In this document: piece by piece, positions 62,730 through 64,000 of the stretch | Numbering within the stretch: position 1 is the first letter of the stretch | How the letters are laid out: every line of letters starts with the position of its first letter | Source of the DNA: Psychroflexus halocasei | Lineage (GTDB): Bacteria > Bacteroidota > Bacteroidia > Flavobacteriales > Flavobacteriaceae | Assembly (NCBI RefSeq): GCF_900107595.1 | Contig: NZ_FNQF01000002.1 | Span: 310,001-374,000, forward strand | Length of the DNA: 64,000 bases | Direction of reading: 5' to 3' | The notes under the pieces: generated by a model | The model's input: the letters and a program-made list of their open reading frames with translations, nothing else | Told to the model about the DNA's origin: nothing | The model's database searches: none | Made by a program: the position numbers and the translations under genes

Positions 62730-64000
62730 CCAACTCTAATAAATTAGATTCTATTTTATTACTTGAAAAGGGGATATTGCTTTTTGTAATATGCCCTTTT
62801 TTATTGATTAAGAACATACGGTTAATGTGGTTTATTATAAATCTAACTTCTCGGTTTTCAGCATTCGGCTTCAACAACAATTTATATTCCTTAGACTTGT
62901 CTATGCCAAATTTATTGAGCCTTTGCTTCCATAACTCTGCACTTTCTGTATCAAAATTTAAACCTATAAATTTTATTTCAGGATATTTATTTTGAAGATT
63001 TTTCACCTTATTGACTTGATAGTTTTTATATGCAGGTGAATGAAAAGACCATGAAGATATTGCTAAAGGCTTCTTATTGATAAGATCGCTCACTGTAATC
63101 GTATCAAGTTCTGATGTCACTAATTGCTGATTGCCTAAATATTTATTCTCAAGGAAATTCTTTTGGATTCTGGTTGAAGCTAAAAGATCTTTTTTTACAT
63201 CATCAGATAAATTACAATTTTTGATTAAAGATTTTGTGTCTTCTAATTGATTTTCATTTTTAGAAAATAAAATTTCTTCTTTGACAAAGCGTTTATAAAA
63301 ACGGTTACGGATGGCATCATTCGTAAATAAATCGTCTGCAATTGTCAAACGCTTTTTAACATTCTTAAAGCTGTTAATTTTAAAGCAATCTACATCATTT
63401 TCATCACAGTCCTTAATAGACTTATTTTTTAGATAATTATCTAAAAATCTTAAATACCCAAAATGGTTTAATAATTCATCGTCATTAAAATCAATTGTAT
63501 CTCTATAATTGAAAAAATCATCACTAAAATCTTTTTTACGTTCTTTGAAATACTTTTGAATTAAAAAAGCATAACGCTCTCTCATATCATAAAACTCGTA
63601 AACAATACTTTTTTTAGCGATACGGTTGAAGTAATCAGAAAAGTCATAACGTTGATGCAAATCTTCAAGTGAACTCAAACGCATTTGTCTGATAGAATCA
63701 GTTTTAAAAGAAAAATCTGAAGGTTTAACTTTGTAATATTTTAAAATCAGGTTATCGTTCTTTTCATTCATCAAATACATATTGATGAGAAAGTTGTTTT
63801 CAGCTGCCGACGACCCACCAAAAGCTAAGGATTCATCAAAAGCCTTCATATTCACCCTAAAAACAAGACTATCATTTGGTTTTAAATAAATCAGTTGCCA
63901 TTCTGGGACATGGTGAAAAGTATAAATACCTTCTTCTTCAATATATATAGAGTCAGAAAAGCGGTTGTTAGAATCAATCTTTATATGCTTTATCAGTTCG
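62719..64000 (-). CDS. Thioredoxin-fold (TlpA-like) protein without CxxC (5' partial)
   Basis: The frame is open to the right edge; the GTG at 63855 is internal, since upstream codons read IYIEEEGIYTFHHV and EWQLIYLKPNDSLVF, a DUF4369-like N-terminal beta domain. The visible 426 residues have a long charged helical middle and a C-terminal thioredoxin-like domain with PLAISSWSFHSPAYKNYQ, KYPEIKFIGLNFDTES and FLINKKGHITKSNI. The position where TlpA/ResA proteins carry CxxC has no cysteine, so a redox role is unlikely. The true N-terminus, and any lipoprotein signal, is outside the window. The family is one I recognise from Flavobacteriaceae. Confidence 0.8.
   Translation of the reverse strand, partial: ELIKHIKIDSNNRFSDSIYIEEEGIYTFHHVPEWQLIYLKPNDSLVFRVNMKAFDESLAFGGSSAAENNFLINMYLMNEKNDNLILKYYKVKPSDFSFKTDSIRQMRLSSLEDLHQRYDFSDYFNRIAKKSIVYEFYDMRERYAFLIQKYFKERKKDFSDDFFNYRDTIDFNDDELLNHFGYLRFLDNYLKNKSIKDCDENDVDCFKINSFKNVKKRLTIADDLFTNDAIRNRFYKRFVKEEILFSKNENQLEDTKSLIKNCNLSDDVKKDLLASTRIQKNFLENKYLGNQQLVTSELDTITVSDLINKKPLAISSWSFHSPAYKNYQVNKVKNLQNKYPEIKFIGLNFDTESAELWKQRLNKFGIDKSKEYKLLLKPNAENREVRFIINHINRMFLINKKGHITKSNIPFSSNKIESNLLELVNQ

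Overview
The window is AT-rich chromosome from a member of the Bacteroidota, most likely family Flavobacteriaceae. The evidence is a C-terminal type IX secretion (T9SS) sorting domain, promoter elements of the TTG/TAnnTTTG type instead of -35/-10 boxes, A-rich start regions without clear Shine-Dalgarno sequences, a short primary sigma factor without region 1.1, a Bacteroidota-type RNA polymerase omega subunit, and several conserved flavobacterial families (DUF4835, DUF3810, DUF6913). The genus cannot be fixed from the sequence alone. No tRNA, rRNA, CRISPR array, IS element or prophage was seen. No intergenic stretch exceeds 300 bases.

Layout. 1-7340: core genes on +, with accD (cut by the left edge), rpsO, pnp, the proline operon proC-proB-proA and the primary sigma factor gene, separated by clear intrinsic terminators. 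7441-7988: a small RelE/ParE-type toxin-antitoxin pair. 8117-14175: a large periplasmic TPR protein (-), divergent from an FtsE-like ATPase and an M3 metallopeptidase lipoprotein (+). 14354-20880: an accessory surface-glycan block with a methyltransferase, three family-2 glycosyltransferases, a phosphoethanolamine-transferase-like membrane enzyme and a Wzx-type flippase, arranged as two convergent halves. 20986-28785: pcm (-), then a compact + run of Gfo/Idh/MocA oxidoreductase, 3-hydroxyacyl-CoA dehydrogenase, DUF1015, YggS, a DnaQ/GIY-YIG fusion nuclease, a potassium channel and miaA, ended by a strong hairpin.

28833-33738 (-): glycosyltransferase, YbbR-like protein, coaE and a histidine kinase/response regulator pair. 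33840-38231 (-): a 1463-residue T9SS-secreted modular protein with FN3 and jelly-roll-like domains. 38360-45583 (-): housekeeping run of DUF6913, dapA, bamD, rpoZ, coaBC, DUF4835, recN and fabI, with many overlapping ends. 45623-50468 (-): M61 peptidase lipoprotein, KefB-type antiporter, XerD-type recombinase. 50514-51645 (+): aroQ and a Dph6-like PP-loop protein. 51701-57116 (-): two amidohydrolase-family proteins (three domains, only one with an intact metal site) and a DUF3810 membrane protein with a zinc-peptidase motif. 57195-62714 (+): purL and a long-chain acyl-CoA ligase. 62719-64000 (-): a thioredoxin-fold protein lacking the CxxC, cut by the right edge.

Most of the window is ordinary conserved chromosome. 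I found no convincing wholly new multi-gene system. The parts most worth a second look are the glycan/phosphoethanolamine block, the degenerate amidohydrolase pair, the cysteine-free thioredoxin-like protein, the zinc-ribbon-tailed potassium channel, and several unusual gene-end hairpins and start-site choices.
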